Part shown: positions 8,140 through 18,282 of the stretch, one piece after another
How positions within the stretch are numbered: the first letter of the stretch is position 1
Layout: each line of letters opens with the position of its first letter
Source: Bacteroidota bacterium
GTDB taxonomy: Bacteria; Bacteroidota; Bacteroidia; Bacteroidales; Tannerellaceae
Length of the DNA: 64,000 nt
Assembly: GCA_023429375.1 (NCBI GenBank)
Contig: JAEYVY010000011.1
Coordinates: 1 to 64,000 of the forward strand
Direction of reading: 5' to 3'
Program-made: the position numbers and the translations under genes
The notes under the pieces: generated by a model
The model's input: only the letters and a program-made list of their open reading frames with translations
Databases searched by the model: none
What the model was told of the DNA's origin: nothing

Positions 8140-11100
8140 ATGAAGAATGGAAAGTTAACCTTAATTAATAATGGACTTTGTCTTTCACTTAGTCTATTCT
8201 TGATTGGAGGAGCCTCTTTTTTACCAACACAAGCTGTCAAAGCTGAGGTAAACATTACTCAACAGGCTCGAAAAGTCACAGGATCCGTAAAAGATTCAAA
8301 AGGAGAAGCGCTATTGGGCGTTAACGTAGTTGAAAAAGGAACTACAAACGGTACAATCACGGATCTTGACGGTAATTTCACTTTAGATGTTTCTCCCAAT
8401 GCAACTCTTGATTTTTCTTACATTGGTTATATTACACAATCTGTACGCGTTACAGGTAATGTTGTAAATGTTACCTTGGAAGAAGACACACAAGCTCTTG
8501 ACGAAGTTGTAGTAGTTGGTTATGGTACACAGGCCAAGAAAGACATTACAGGATCAGTAGCCGTAGTTGACACAAAAGACCTTTTGGCATCTAGCGGTTC
8601 TTCTGCATCACAACAATTACAAGGTAAAGCACCGGGTGTATATGTTGGTGCTTCAGGCGCTCCTGGTTCTCAAACCATGATTCGTATTCGTGGTGTAAAC
8701 ACAGTTAACGATAACGGACCTTTGTATGTAATCGACGGTGTATCTACTCGTAACCAAGATTTAAGTAGTATCAACCCTAATGATATCGAAAGCTTACAGG
8801 TATTGAAGGATGCTTCAGCCGCAGCTATTTATGGTGCACAAGCAGCTAACGGTGTTATCCTTATTACAACCAAGAAGGGAACAAATACCGGTCAACCTAA
8901 ATTAAATTATGATGGATATGTTGGTGTTCAGAAAACAGGTAAGAGATACGATGTATTGAACTCAATGGATCGTCTTCAACTTGAATGGGATGCCAAGGCT
9001 GGTAACTATGCTATCTTAGGTGTAGATCAATATCCATCACACGTACAGTTCGGGACAGGTCCTAAACCTACTATTCCTAACTATATGACTCAAGCTGGTG
9101 CTAATGGTAGACAAGATATCGATCCTAGCACTTATAGCTATCCAGGCAATACAATGGTACCTTTCTCTGATACAAATTGGTGGGACGAAATTGACCGTCC
9201 GGCTATGATGCAAAACCATCAAGTAAGTTTGACAGGTGGTACTGATAAAGGTCAATATAGTTTAGGTGCCAACTACTTCCACCAAGATGGTACAGTTATT
9301 GACACTTACTATAAGAGATATCAAGTACGTGCCAACTCATCCTTTAATGTTCGTCCATGGTTACGCGTAGGAGAAAACTTAACTTATGCATTCATGAAAG
9401 ATTTAGGACGTACACCGAATAGTGCTGAAAGCAGCCCATATTCATGGACTTTCCGTGCGTCTCCTTATGTTCCTGTTTATGACATCCAAGGCAATTTCGC
9501 CGGATCAAAGATTGCAGGAACAGGTAACTGGCAGAACCCTGTATCTATCAAGAAGAGAGAAATTGGTAACTACTGGACCAACTCTCGTATTTTTGGTAAC
9601 CTTTGGGCTGAAGCCGATTTGTACAAAGGATTGACTTATCGTACCAACTTCGGTTTGGACTATACAAACAACTATTCTTATCGTATGAATAAGAAGGACC
9701 TTGAATTCTCTGAAACTCGTGGTCAAAATGACCTTCAAGAAGTATCTGGATTCAACTTCCGTTGGGTATGGACTAACACTCTTACATACAACGCAGTATT
9801 CAACGATGTACATAAATTAAACGTTATCTTAGGAACAGAAGCTATTCGCGATGGTTTAGGACGTTCAATGACTGGCCAACGTTACAATTATCTATATGAA
9901 GATAATCAAGACACATGGGTATTAAACATGGGTGAAAACAACTCGCAACGTATTGCTGAATCAAGCTATAATGGTGAGTTTGCTTTGTTCGGTATATTCG
10001 GACGTGTTGACTACTCATTCATGGATAAATACTTGTTTACCGGTATCTTACGTAGAGACGGTGTTTCCAGATTCTCAGAAAGCAATCGTTATGGTGTATT
10101 CCCATCTGTTTCTTTAGGGTGGCGTGCTTCTGAAGAAGGATTCATGGAATCAACAAGAGATTGGTTAGACGATTTGAAGTTCCGCGTAGGTTACGGACAA
10201 ACAGGTAACTCTGAAGTGCCTCGTAAAACAAACTTCGCATATGAGTTCTCAACCGACCCAGGTACAACAGGTTATGACCTAAGTGGTACTAATGGTTCTG
10301 CTTTCACCGGTTATAAACTAAACCGCTTTGGTAACCCGGATACAAAATGGGAAGCATTGGGAAGTACCAACGTGGGTGTTGACGCAACATTCTTGAATGG
10401 TAAATTCGGATTCGCTGCTGAATGGTACTACAAGAAAACAACAGACATGTTGCTTGAAGCTTCTTATTCTGCATTGGCAGGTGAAGCAGGAAGACCATAC
10501 ATCAACTTTGGTGATATGAAGAATATCGGTTTTGATATGAGCTTTAACTATCGTGATTCTCACGGAGATTTAGGTTGGGATGTTACATTGAACTTAGACC
10601 ACTACAAAAACGAAATTGTAAGAATATCTGAATCAGACGATGCTTCTTATTGGGGAAGTGGAGCTAGATTTAGCACTTCAGTTACTCGTACTACAAAAGG
10701 ACAACCAATCTCTATGTTCTACGGTTACAAGGTGAACGGTTTCTACGAAAATGTAGATGAAGTTATGGCTGTTAAACCAATTGGTGCTTCTGACATCACA
10801 CCTGAAAAAGCTGCTGCTTATGTAGGTAAGTTCAAATTTGCCGACATGGATGGTAATGGTGAATTAAACGTTGACGACCGTACTTATATTGGTAACCCTC
10901 ATCCAGACTTGGTAGCCAGCTTAAATGTAGGTCTTACTTATAAGAATTTTGACTTCACGATGTTCTGGTATTCTACTATTGGTAATGATTTATTTAACAA
11001 TACTAAGTACTTTACTGACTTCTGGTTGTTCGAAGGAAATAAATCATCAAGAATGCGTGACCTATCTTGGAAAGCAGGAGCTGACAACAGCAAAGCTATT

Positions 11101-11427
11101 CTTCCAGTCCTTGACTATGGTGATGGTTATTCAGGAACAAACCCAAGTTCATATTATGTAGAAGATGGTTCATTCTTAAGATTGAAGAACTTAGTGCTTG
11201 GTTATACATTCCCAAAAGCAATGTTGCAAAAAGCAACTATTTCAAACTTACGCGTTTATCTGCAAGCTGAAAACGTATTGACATTTACTAAATATTCAGG
11301 TCTGGATCCTGAATTTACAAATGCGGAAGTATCTGCTGGTAACGGTGCCGACTTACGTCGTGGTTTGGATATGGGTGGATGGCCTACAACCATGAGATTC
11401 TTATTTGGTGTGAACTTCTCATTCTAA
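8140..11427 (+). CDS. SusC/RagA-type TonB-dependent outer-membrane transporter
   Basis: A 1095-residue outer-membrane receptor. It has a signal peptide (about 1-35), a carboxypeptidase-regulatory-like domain (about 45-118), a DEVVVVGYG segment at 121-129 marking the SusC family, a plug domain (about 135-240) and a large beta-barrel ending in aromatic FSF. With the SusD lipoprotein encoded 31 bases downstream it forms a pedal-bin importer for glycans, peptides or other large nutrients. Codons such as CGT, GGT, GTA and AAC dominate, unlike neighbouring genes, suggesting high expression. No glycosidase, SusE/F, sensor or sigma/anti-sigma gene accompanies the pair, so the substrate cannot be inferred. 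Confidence 0.95.
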   Translation: MKNGKLTLINNGLCLSLSLFLIGGASFLPTQAVKAEVNITQQARKVTGSVKDSKGEALLGVNVVEKGTTNGTITDLDGNFTLDVSPNATLDFSYIGYITQSVRVTGNVVNVTLEEDTQALDEVVVVGYGTQAKKDITGSVAVVDTKDLLASSGSSASQQLQGKAPGVYVGASGAPGSQTMIRIRGVNTVNDNGPLYVIDGVSTRNQDLSSINPNDIESLQVLKDASAAAIYGAQAANGVILITTKKGTNTGQPKLNYDGYVGVQKTGKRYDVLNSMDRLQLEWDAKAGNYAILGVDQYPSHVQFGTGPKPTIPNYMTQAGANGRQDIDPSTYSYPGNTMVPFSDTNWWDEIDRPAMMQNHQVSLTGGTDKGQYSLGANYFHQDGTVIDTYYKRYQVRANSSFNVRPWLRVGENLTYAFMKDLGRTPNSAESSPYSWTFRASPYVPVYDIQGNFAGSKIAGTGNWQNPVSIKKREIGNYWTNSRIFGNLWAEADLYKGLTYRTNFGLDYTNNYSYRMNKKDLEFSETRGQNDLQEVSGFNFRWVWTNTLTYNAVFNDVHKLNVILGTEAIRDGLGRSMTGQRYNYLYEDNQDTWVLNMGENNSQRIAESSYNGEFALFGIFGRVDYSFMDKYLFTGILRRDGVSRFSESNRYGVFPSVSLGWRASEEGFMESTRDWLDDLKFRVGYGQTGNSEVPRKTNFAYEFSTDPGTTGYDLSGTNGSAFTGYKLNRFGNPDTKWEALGSTNVGVDATFLNGKFGFAAEWYYKKTTDMLLEASYSALAGEAGRPYINFGDMKNIGFDMSFNYRDSHGDLGWDVTLNLDHYKNEIVRISESDDASYWGSGARFSTSVTRTTKGQPISMFYGYKVNGFYENVDEVMAVKPIGASDITPEKAAAYVGKFKFADMDGNGELNVDDRTYIGNPHPDLVASLNVGLTYKNFDFTMFWYSTIGNDLFNNTKYFTDFWLFEGNKSSRMRDLSWKAGADNSKAILPVLDYGDGYSGTNPSSYYVEDGSFLRLKNLVLGYTFPKAMLQKATISNLRVYLQAENVLTFTKYSGLDPEFTNAEVSAGNGADLRRGLDMGGWPTTMRFLFGVNFSF

Positions 11428-11458
11428 AAATCTAAAACTATTATAATAAATTACCATT

Positions 11459-13198
11459 ATGAAACATAAATATATAATCGCAGCATTCAGTTTAGTGTCA
11501 GCACTGGCATTCTGTTCTTGCGGTGAAGATTTCCTCTATAAAGCTCCACAAGGCAGTATCGACCAGAAAGCGCTTGAAAATGAAGTTGGAGTAGAATTGT
11601 TAGTTGCTAATACCTATGCAAACCTTACTGAAAACGGTTGGGGAGCCAGTCCTTTCAACTGGACATTCGGAGGTATGTATGGTGGAGATGCCAATAAAGG
11701 TTCTGACCCTGGTGACCAATCTGTACTCAATGAAATGGAAATGTATAACACCACTTCCACCAATGGATATCTAGGAGAAAAGTATGATTGGACATACAAG
11801 GGAAGCAAACGTGCCAATTTGGCTTTAAATGTATTGGAAAAGGCTGAAGATATGAGCGATGACCTTCGCAAGGTACGTAAAGGGGAATTGTATTTCCTAC
11901 GTTCATTATTTTACTTTGAATCCATTAAAGTATTTGGTCCATTTATCCCTTATATAGATGAATCTATCGTAGAAAATGACCCGAAGGTATATAACGATAA
12001 GAATATTTATGAAAATATCTTGGCGGATATTGATGTAGCAATCAGCAATCTTCCAGAAACACAACCAGAAGTTGGCCGTGCTAACAAATGGGCTGCAATG
12101 GCTTTGAAAGCGAAAGTTCTTATGCAAAAAGGTGACTTGGCTGCTGCTAAACCAATCTTGAAACAAGTTATCGAACAAGGTAAGACATCCAATGGCTTAG
12201 CATATGCTCTAGAAGCAGATATGAATGCAAACTGGGATGCATTGCGTGAAAATGGTAAAGAATCAATCTTTGCTGTACAATTCTCTAACGAAACGCAAAA
12301 CAACGGTAACTCAGGTATGTCATTATGTTATCCACATAACTCAGGACCAGGTGGCTGCTGCGGATTCTATCAACCTTCATTCGAATTGGTTAACTCATTC
12401 CAAGTTGACGCAAACGGTCTTCCATATTTGAACGGCGAATATCGCTCAAAACCAACAGTTTCTAAAAAAGGTGGTTCAGGTGAACCTGTAGGTATCAATG
12501 ATCCTTCGATTGCTGTTGACCCACGTTTGGACTTTGCAGTAGGTCGTTATGGCATTCCATATAAAGATTGGGGTCTTCCTGCTGACGACTGGGTACGTAA
12601 CCCTGTAAGTGGTGGTATTTTCTTGCCTAAGAAACACGTTTATAGTAAAGCTGAAAAAGACGCTGGACATGTTGCTATTCATGACGGTTGGGCTCCAGGT
12701 TCAACAATGAACTTACAATATCTAAGCCTTCGTGACTGTATCTTGATGTATGCTGAATGTTTAGCAAACGACGGCGAATTAGCTGCTGCAATGGAACAAG
12801 TTAATAAGATTCGTGCAAGAGCTGCATTGGATGTTAACATCATTAAGAAAGCTGACGGAACTCCAGCTGCAAATTACCAGATTCAACCTTACCCTGCATC
12901 ACATGCTGCATTCTCAAACAAAGATGTTTGTATCAAAGCTGTACGCATGGAAAGAAAGTTGGAATTGGCAATGGAAGGCTTACGTTGGTTTGACTTGCAA
13001 CGTTGGGGTGGTGAATATATGGCTCAAGAATTGAGAGCATATGTTGATTATGAAAAACAATACATCACCAAATTTGCAGGTGCTTCTTACTTGCCTGCCA
13101 GCAAAACAATGTTCCCTCTACCTGACACACAAGTTCAGACAATGGGTACTGACGAATCTGGCAAACCTTACCTTGTACAACCAAGTGCATGGAATTAA
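11459..13198 (+). CDS. SusD/RagB-family substrate-binding lipoprotein
   Basis: A 579-residue lipoprotein whose signal peptide ends at the Cys19/Cys21 region (AFCSCGED), probably lipidated at Cys21 and surface-exposed. The TPR-like helical body, the C-terminal KAVRMERKLELAMEGLRWFDLQRWG segment (a SusD hallmark, about residues 484-508) and the pairing with the SusC gene identify the family. It forms the lid over the SusC barrel and captures substrate. A near-perfect terminator follows 16 bases after the stop, so susCD is a two-gene operon. Confidence 0.94.
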   Translation: MKHKYIIAAFSLVSALAFCSCGEDFLYKAPQGSIDQKALENEVGVELLVANTYANLTENGWGASPFNWTFGGMYGGDANKGSDPGDQSVLNEMEMYNTTSTNGYLGEKYDWTYKGSKRANLALNVLEKAEDMSDDLRKVRKGELYFLRSLFYFESIKVFGPFIPYIDESIVENDPKVYNDKNIYENILADIDVAISNLPETQPEVGRANKWAAMALKAKVLMQKGDLAAAKPILKQVIEQGKTSNGLAYALEADMNANWDALRENGKESIFAVQFSNETQNNGNSGMSLCYPHNSGPGGCCGFYQPSFELVNSFQVDANGLPYLNGEYRSKPTVSKKGGSGEPVGINDPSIAVDPRLDFAVGRYGIPYKDWGLPADDWVRNPVSGGIFLPKKHVYSKAEKDAGHVAIHDGWAPGSTMNLQYLSLRDCILMYAECLANDGELAAAMEQVNKIRARAALDVNIIKKADGTPAANYQIQPYPASHAAFSNKDVCIKAVRMERKLELAMEGLRWFDLQRWGGEYMAQELRAYVDYEKQYITKFAGASYLPASKTMFPLPDTQVQTMGTDESGKPYLVQPSAWN

Positions 13199-13214
13199 TC
13201 AAATTATAAATAAA

Positions 13215-13252
13215 GAGGGTGGCTACGTGTTAGCCACCCTCTTGTTCTTTTT
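13215..13252 (+). terminator. Strong intrinsic terminator of susCD
   Basis: GAGGGTGGCTA (13215-13225) and TAGCCACCCTC (13231-13241) form a perfect 11-bp stem with a five-base loop, followed by a T-rich tail. Confidence 0.92.
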
Positions 13253-13293
13253 AAAACAAATGGGTCTCAAATAATAATTTAGATAGCTATACC

Positions 13294-13758
13294 ATGAAAA
13301 ATACTATTTTCATTCTAACGATACTTACGGTAATATTATCAGGTTGTAAAAAATCAGAACCTGAGGATTATACATTCAAGTATAGTATGGAGTATGTCAA
13401 TAATTACAAAATTGAATGTACAATCGACTCAAAAACAAATGCCTATACTATCGTTGAGTATAATTACCTATTTGATAACTTTGAGAAAAAACGAGACCCT
13501 TTATCCACCAGTGGTATACTTTCAGCAGAGGAAAGCAACCAGTTTGCCTCTTGTATTGAAATGGCTGATCTTTTTGAATTGGATGACACCTATGGTTTTG
13601 ATGAATCCACTGATTTTGTCTGCCAAAGCTATATCGTTACCCCTACCAAAGAAAAATTTATTACATCTTCGTATGTAAACAATCAACTACCTACTCATTA
13701 TTATGCGTTAGTTTCTTTCATGAACACTTTCATATCAGAACACAAGAAAAAGAAATAA
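13294..13758 (+). CDS. Lipoprotein of unknown function
   Basis: A 154-residue protein with a lipoprotein signal peptide (ILSGC, Cys18) followed by a mostly acidic and aromatic mature region and a basic Lys-rich C-terminus. I do not recognise a domain. It lies 95 bases after the susCD operon but behind a strong terminator, so it is probably transcribed separately; no clear -7 element is visible in the short gap. The codon use is more AT-rich than the susCD pair. It converges on the phosphofructokinase gene across a shared terminator. Confidence 0.7.
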   Translation: MKNTIFILTILTVILSGCKKSEPEDYTFKYSMEYVNNYKIECTIDSKTNAYTIVEYNYLFDNFEKKRDPLSTSGILSAEESNQFASCIEMADLFELDDTYGFDESTDFVCQSYIVTPTKEKFITSSYVNNQLPTHYYALVSFMNTFISEHKKKK

Positions 13759-13770
13759 AAGCAAAAAAAT

Positions 13771-13808
13771 AACCGGTAGGCTGGCGAACCAAACTACCGG
13801 TTTTTATT
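13771..13808. terminator. Bidirectional terminator between convergent genes
   Basis: AACCGGTAG (13771-13779) pairs with CTACCGGTT (13794-13802). Ts follow on the plus side, and an A-run precedes the stem, giving a T-run on the minus strand, so it can serve both the lipoprotein gene and the phosphofructokinase gene. Confidence 0.8.
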
Positions 13809-13847
13809 TAACCAATAACACCTAACTAGGTATCACTGCTATTTTTA

Positions 13848-15494
13848 TTATTTTCCTTGCTCAAGCAACAAAGTCTTTGTTGGCTGATCACATACTTCTG
13901 TTGGACCAAAATATTGGATTGGACCTGGATATACATAATCTGTATTGATAGCCCACTCTTCGCGTTTTGCAACGAACGCTTTGAATGGAGCACCGTCTAA
14001 TTTAACCAATGCTTTCTGGATAACCGGCTTCATTTCGCCATGACGTCTTTCCATATTCATCATCATTGTAACAGGAATACCTCCAGCAATCCATTGATCA
14101 GCAGGAGCTGTTGTGTTACGTACAGATGACATGTAACCAGTCTTTCCGGCAGCGATCAAACAAGAAGCAGTATATCCTAATGAATAGCAATAGTCTGCAT
14201 CGTAGTTTGAAGGAGCAGCACAACGTCCTTCGTATCCAAAGAAGTGAACTTGGCTAGCGAATTTACCTACGTACTTACCTTCTTTCTTCCATTCAGCAAG
14301 ACGGTTTCCAACCATTTCTGCTAACAGTTTTTCTGTTTCGATCAAGGATACTTGTACGTTTCCGTGTGGGTCACGGTCAAGCGTTAACTGACGAGCAACG
14401 CCTTCTGGTAAGCTTGCATAAAGTTCTGAGTTTTCTTTTGTAAGCTTGCTGATGATATAGTTACGTTGTTCTGAACGTTTGATTAGTTTGAACTCACCTT
14501 CATTCTTAGCAAGGAAATCGTTAAGTTCAGCAATCAATCTCTTCATAGCAGGAATAAATTCAACCAAACCTTCAGGGATAAGCACTGTTCCGAAGTTGTT
14601 CCCTTGTTCAGCACGCTTAGCAACTACAGTAGCAATTTGATTTACTACATCATCCAAAGACATGTTCTTAGCTTCTACTTCTTCAGAGATAATACAAACG
14701 TTTGGATGAGTTTGTAGAGCGCATTCCAATGCAATATGAGAAGCAGAACGTCCCATTAATTTAATGAAGTGCCAGTATTTACGAGCTGAGTTACAGTCAC
14801 GTTGGATGTTACCGATTACTTCAGAATATACTTTACATGCTGTATCGAAACCGAATGAAGTTTCAATCTGCTCGTTCTTCAAGTCACCATCGATTGTCTT
14901 AGGACATCCGATAACTTGTACACCAGCATCGATTGATTTATAATATTCAGCTAATACACATGCATTTGTGTTAGAGTCGTCACCACCGATAATTACAAGA
15001 GCTTTGATATCCAATTTTTTAAGGATTTCAAGACCTTTGTCAAATTGTGACTTTTCTTCCAATTTGGTACGTCCTGAACCTATCATATCAAAACCACCTG
15101 TGTTACGATATTCATCGATAATATCAGCAGTCAGTTCCATGTAGTTGTGGTCTACTAAACCGCCAGGACCAAGAATGAAACCATACAGACGTGAATCTTT
15201 ATTAATCGCCTTTACACCATCAAAAAGACCAGCAATCACATTGTGCCCACCAGGTGCTTGTCCACCAGATAGAATTACTCCCACATTAATAGCTGGTTGT
15301 ACAACCGTATCTTTTCCTTTTTCAAAAGTGATAATCGGCATACCATACGTATTTGGGAATAATTTCTTGATCTCTTCCTGATCGGCAACAGATTGAGTAT
15401 AAGCTCCATCAACAGCTTGTACGGGACCTTTCAAAGCAGCAGGTACTTTAGGCTGATAAGCTGCTCTTGCGATTTGTAATGCACTTTTTGTCAT
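13848..15494 (-). CDS. pfp: Diphosphate--fructose-6-phosphate 1-phosphotransferase
   Basis: The protein has 548 residues from MTKSALQIARAAY, matching the long PPi-dependent phosphofructokinase family. I chose this start over an ATG 51 bases upstream because the extra residues (VLKQYYPKNQYKK) are unlike the family and conservation begins here. GGDDSNTNA, where Asp replaces the Gly of ATP-dependent enzymes, and PKTIDGDLKN are signatures of pyrophosphate use. It catalyses the reversible phosphorylation of fructose 6-phosphate by PPi in cytoplasmic glycolysis and gluconeogenesis. It is monocistronic and divergent from the lipoprotein at 15656. Confidence 0.93.
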   Translation of the reverse strand: MTKSALQIARAAYQPKVPAALKGPVQAVDGAYTQSVADQEEIKKLFPNTYGMPIITFEKGKDTVVQPAINVGVILSGGQAPGGHNVIAGLFDGVKAINKDSRLYGFILGPGGLVDHNYMELTADIIDEYRNTGGFDMIGSGRTKLEEKSQFDKGLEILKKLDIKALVIIGGDDSNTNACVLAEYYKSIDAGVQVIGCPKTIDGDLKNEQIETSFGFDTACKVYSEVIGNIQRDCNSARKYWHFIKLMGRSASHIALECALQTHPNVCIISEEVEAKNMSLDDVVNQIATVVAKRAEQGNNFGTVLIPEGLVEFIPAMKRLIAELNDFLAKNEGEFKLIKRSEQRNYIISKLTKENSELYASLPEGVARQLTLDRDPHGNVQVSLIETEKLLAEMVGNRLAEWKKEGKYVGKFASQVHFFGYEGRCAAPSNYDADYCYSLGYTASCLIAAGKTGYMSSVRNTTAPADQWIAGGIPVTMMMNMERRHGEMKPVIQKALVKLDGAPFKAFVAKREEWAINTDYVYPGPIQYFGPTEVCDQPTKTLLLEQGK

Positions 15495-15624
15495 TTTCTT
15501 ATATTGATTTTTTGGATAATATTGTTTCAAAACGAGGACCTTCAAATAAAGTCATGCAAATATCGCTTTTTTTCTCCAATTATGAAAGTTCCCGCACTTA
15601 TCTCGCAGGGCTCCTTTTTTTTTG

Positions 15625-15632
15625 TAAGTTTG
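15625..15632 (+). promoter_or_regulatory. -7 promoter element
   Basis: TAAGTTTG is a perfect TAnnTTTG match 23 bases before the ATG at 15656, implying a leader of under 20 bases. Confidence 0.65.
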
Positions 15633-15655
15633 CATAGTCAGAAAAACAATTAAAT

Positions 15656-16483
15656 ATGAAAAGAATAACGGCATATATTATTTTTGTTGGATTACTACTT
15701 GGTAGTTGTGGCAATCAAGAAAAAGAAGCCCGTGTGAGACTGGATAATGCGCGCAAGATGTATGAAGCGAATGAATTCTTTGCGGCTAAAAATGAAATTG
15801 ACAGCATCCGTATTTTATTCCCCAAAGAGTATAAAGTATTGAAAGAAAGCCTCAACCTGATGCGAGAAGTGGAAATAAAAGAAGCTGAACGTACGTTGGC
15901 TTATTGCGATAGCTTACTGCCCATCCGTATCGCTGAAGTAGAAACGCTCCGGAAAGATTTCGTATACGAAAAAGACTCGATTTATGAAGAAGTAGGCACA
16001 TTTATCTGGAAACAACAAACAATCGAACGAAACATTAATCGCTGCTATATTCGTTGTGGAGTAAATGAAAAAGGAGAAATGTATTTGGCAAGTGTCTATT
16101 ATGGCGCAAGCCCTATTAATCACACGGCAATTAAGCTAAGTATACCGAACGGGTTATTCGCCGAAACTGCTTCTATACCGTATGATGGAGGGGTAAACTA
16201 TCGCTTTAAAGACGAAGGTTTTACAACCGAAGTAGTGACCTACAAAGGTGAAGCCGGCTTAGATGCTATTAATCTGATCTACAATAATCCGAAAGAACGT
16301 ATCAAAGTAGAATACCAAGGAGGTAAACCCTATACTATCTATATGGCCGAAGCGGATAAGAAGGCGCTTATCGGCACCTTTAATTTAGGTACGGTTCTCA
16401 GTGATATCAATCGTATGACAATCGAAATGAATAAGGCACAGAAAAGATTGGAATACCTCGGAAGGAAATTAGAGACTAATTAA
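15656..16483 (+). CDS. Coiled-coil lipoprotein, Bacteroidales-type, unknown function
   Basis: A 275-residue lipoprotein (lipobox LLGSC, Cys18). Residues about 22-115 are highly charged and helical, including a TPR-like start (ARKMYEANEFFAAKNEIDSIR) and a likely coiled coil. Residues about 120-215 are beta-rich, and the last 40 residues are helical again. I know similar proteins only as conserved Bacteroidales hypotheticals. It has its own -7 element at 15625-15632. Its stop is two bases from the stop of the convergent mscS gene, leaving no room for a terminator between them. Confidence 0.75.
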   Translation: MKRITAYIIFVGLLLGSCGNQEKEARVRLDNARKMYEANEFFAAKNEIDSIRILFPKEYKVLKESLNLMREVEIKEAERTLAYCDSLLPIRIAEVETLRKDFVYEKDSIYEEVGTFIWKQQTIERNINRCYIRCGVNEKGEMYLASVYYGASPINHTAIKLSIPNGLFAETASIPYDGGVNYRFKDEGFTTEVVTYKGEAGLDAINLIYNNPKERIKVEYQGGKPYTIYMAEADKKALIGTFNLGTVLSDINRMTIEMNKAQKRLEYLGRKLETN

Positions 16484-16485
16484 TT

Positions 16486-17349
16486 TTACACTCTGGAATC
16501 ACGCACAACAGCCTTTGGTATAGGAAATTTGATTCCTTCTCTACTGAAGGCTGCGTATATTTTTTCGTTAACGTCGAAATAGACCGACCAGTAATCATCT
16601 CTTTTAACCCAAGCACGGAGAACTATATTTACACCTATATCAGTCATGCCATGAACAGCAATTAAGGGCTCTGGCGACAAAAGAATACGAGTGTCTTGCC
16701 GGATGATTCCATCAATAATACCCTGTACCACCGGATAGTCCTGACCATAAGAAATACCGATAATCCATTCTACTCGGCGTGTGGGCAAATTATTGTAATT
16801 GGTTATGATACCACTGCTCAACGCCCCATTAGGTGCGAACACCTGTTTATTGTCTGACGTATTCAAGACTGTATGAAATATTTGTATCTCCTGAACTGTA
16901 CCTCCAATTCCTTGGGCTTCTATGTAATCTCCAACCTTAAAGGGTTTGAATAATAGAATAACAATCCCCCCAACAAAGTTTGACAGATTGCCGCTCATCG
17001 CTACACCTATAGCCACACCAGCTGAAGCAAGCAAAGCAGCAAATGAAGTTGTCTCTACCCCTAATGCACCAACTACAGAGATAATAAGCAAAATAGTAAG
17101 TGTGATATTGACAAGACTGGCAAGAAATGTTTTGACAGAAGGCTCAATCTTACGTTTAGTCAATATCCTTTGAATAAGCTTATTTAACAATGAAATCAAG
17201 ATTTTTCCTATTGAAAAAACGATCAAAGCTTTTAGAATAGACCATCCTAACTCCGATCCAGATTGAAATATATTGTTAATTGTTTCTTCTATTTGACCAG
17301 GCTCTGTCGTATCAGGTAATATTGTCATCAATATATTCAGAAAGTTCAT
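16486..17349 (-). CDS. MscS-family mechanosensitive channel
   Basis: A 287-residue small-conductance mechanosensitive channel. It has three membrane helices (about residues 35-55, 72-95 and 100-130), with the last being the Gly/Ala-rich pore helix (LLASAGVAIGVAMSGNLSNF). The beta domain KPFKVGDYIEA and a cytoplasmic alpha-beta C-terminus ending in FPIPK follow. It opens under membrane tension in the inner membrane to release solutes after osmotic downshock. The length equals that of E. coli MscS. It is monocistronic and divergent from the TPR gene. Confidence 0.92.
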   Translation of the reverse strand: MNFLNILMTILPDTTEPGQIEETINNIFQSGSELGWSILKALIVFSIGKILISLLNKLIQRILTKRKIEPSVKTFLASLVNITLTILLIISVVGALGVETTSFAALLASAGVAIGVAMSGNLSNFVGGIVILLFKPFKVGDYIEAQGIGGTVQEIQIFHTVLNTSDNKQVFAPNGALSSGIITNYNNLPTRRVEWIIGISYGQDYPVVQGIIDGIIRQDTRILLSPEPLIAVHGMTDIGVNIVLRAWVKRDDYWSVYFDVNEKIYAAFSREGIKFPIPKAVVRDSRV

Positions 17350-17423
17350 AACTAAGATATTCTTATAATTTGTAGTAAAGATATAAATATTTTTTATTCG
17401 CCCTTGGGGAGTAAATTATTCTC

Positions 17424-17431
17424 TATTTTTG
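17424..17431 (+). promoter_or_regulatory. -7 promoter element that fixes the TPR gene start
   Basis: TATTTTTG matches TAnnTTTG perfectly, 20 bases before ATG 17452. An alternative in-frame ATG at 17404 would lie upstream of this promoter and is therefore unlikely. Confidence 0.65.
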
Positions 17432-17451
17432 CAAAAAACAAATTGAGAACT

Positions 17452-18270
17452 ATGAGACTTGTCAGCTTCATTTTTTGCATTCTATTTTCAGTCACGTGCT
17501 ATGCACAATCATATGGAGAATTGATTGAGAAAAGTTATGATTATCTCGAAAAGGGTGATCTTGTTGCTGCCGAGGAAAGCCTCCGTGCTGCAATGCGTTT
17601 GGAACCTGGCAATCCGCACAATTATGCCCTACTTTCTAATATGGGTACGATTCAGCGCAGACAAGGGAAAATTGAAGATGCCTTGTTTTCTTACTCAACA
17701 GCGCTAAGTCGTCGACCGCAAGACGTAACCCTCTTGGCAAACCGTGCTTCTTTGTATGCCGAAACCGGAGAAACAGATAAAGCAATTGCCGACTATAACA
17801 TCCTATTAACAGTCGAACCTCATGACCAGAATGCATTATACAATAGAGGCATTCTCTATCTGCAAAAAAAAGACTTCATACAGGCAGAAGCAGACTTTGA
17901 TAAAATATTAGAGTTGAACGAAAAGACGGTATACGGACGCCTGGGACATGCTATCTTGGAAAAGATGCGAGGCAACTATGATACAAGTGAACGCATATAT
18001 AATTATCTCATCGATGAAATGCCCAGAGACTGGCAGATGTACGAAGGAAGAGCCGAACTCTATTTCTTAATGGGTAAAAATGCACGTGCCAAAGCTGATG
18101 TCAATAAGGTTATCTCTGAATCAGGACCAACAGCTTCACTCTATGTCTTAAGAGGAAAAATCAACCTGGCTCAATATGAAAAGGAAGCAGCAATAAAGGA
18201 CTTTCTTAAAGCACAAGAATTAGGATATGATCAAACCATCCTTGACGAACTCATGAAGATGGCTAAATAA
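17452..18270 (+). CDS. Exported TPR-repeat protein
   Basis: The protein has 272 residues from the start chosen (MRLVSFIFCILFSVTCYAQ, a typical signal peptide with AQ at the cleavage site). The rest is a run of about six tetratricopeptide repeats from residue 20 to the end, for example ALLSNMGTIQRRQGKIEDAL and NRGILYLQKKDFIQAE. It is probably periplasmic and mediates protein-protein contacts; the partner is unknown. It is monocistronic, and converges on leuB across a large hairpin. Confidence 0.82.
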   Translation: MRLVSFIFCILFSVTCYAQSYGELIEKSYDYLEKGDLVAAEESLRAAMRLEPGNPHNYALLSNMGTIQRRQGKIEDALFSYSTALSRRPQDVTLLANRASLYAETGETDKAIADYNILLTVEPHDQNALYNRGILYLQKKDFIQAEADFDKILELNEKTVYGRLGHAILEKMRGNYDTSERIYNYLIDEMPRDWQMYEGRAELYFLMGKNARAKADVNKVISESGPTASLYVLRGKINLAQYEKEAAIKDFLKAQELGYDQTILDELMKMAK

Positions 18271-18282
18271 TGTATTCATAAA

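Noticed and set aside
16483..16486. Possible shared terminator between the lipoprotein gene and mscS
   Set aside because: The two stops are two bases apart and I see no hairpin at the junction.
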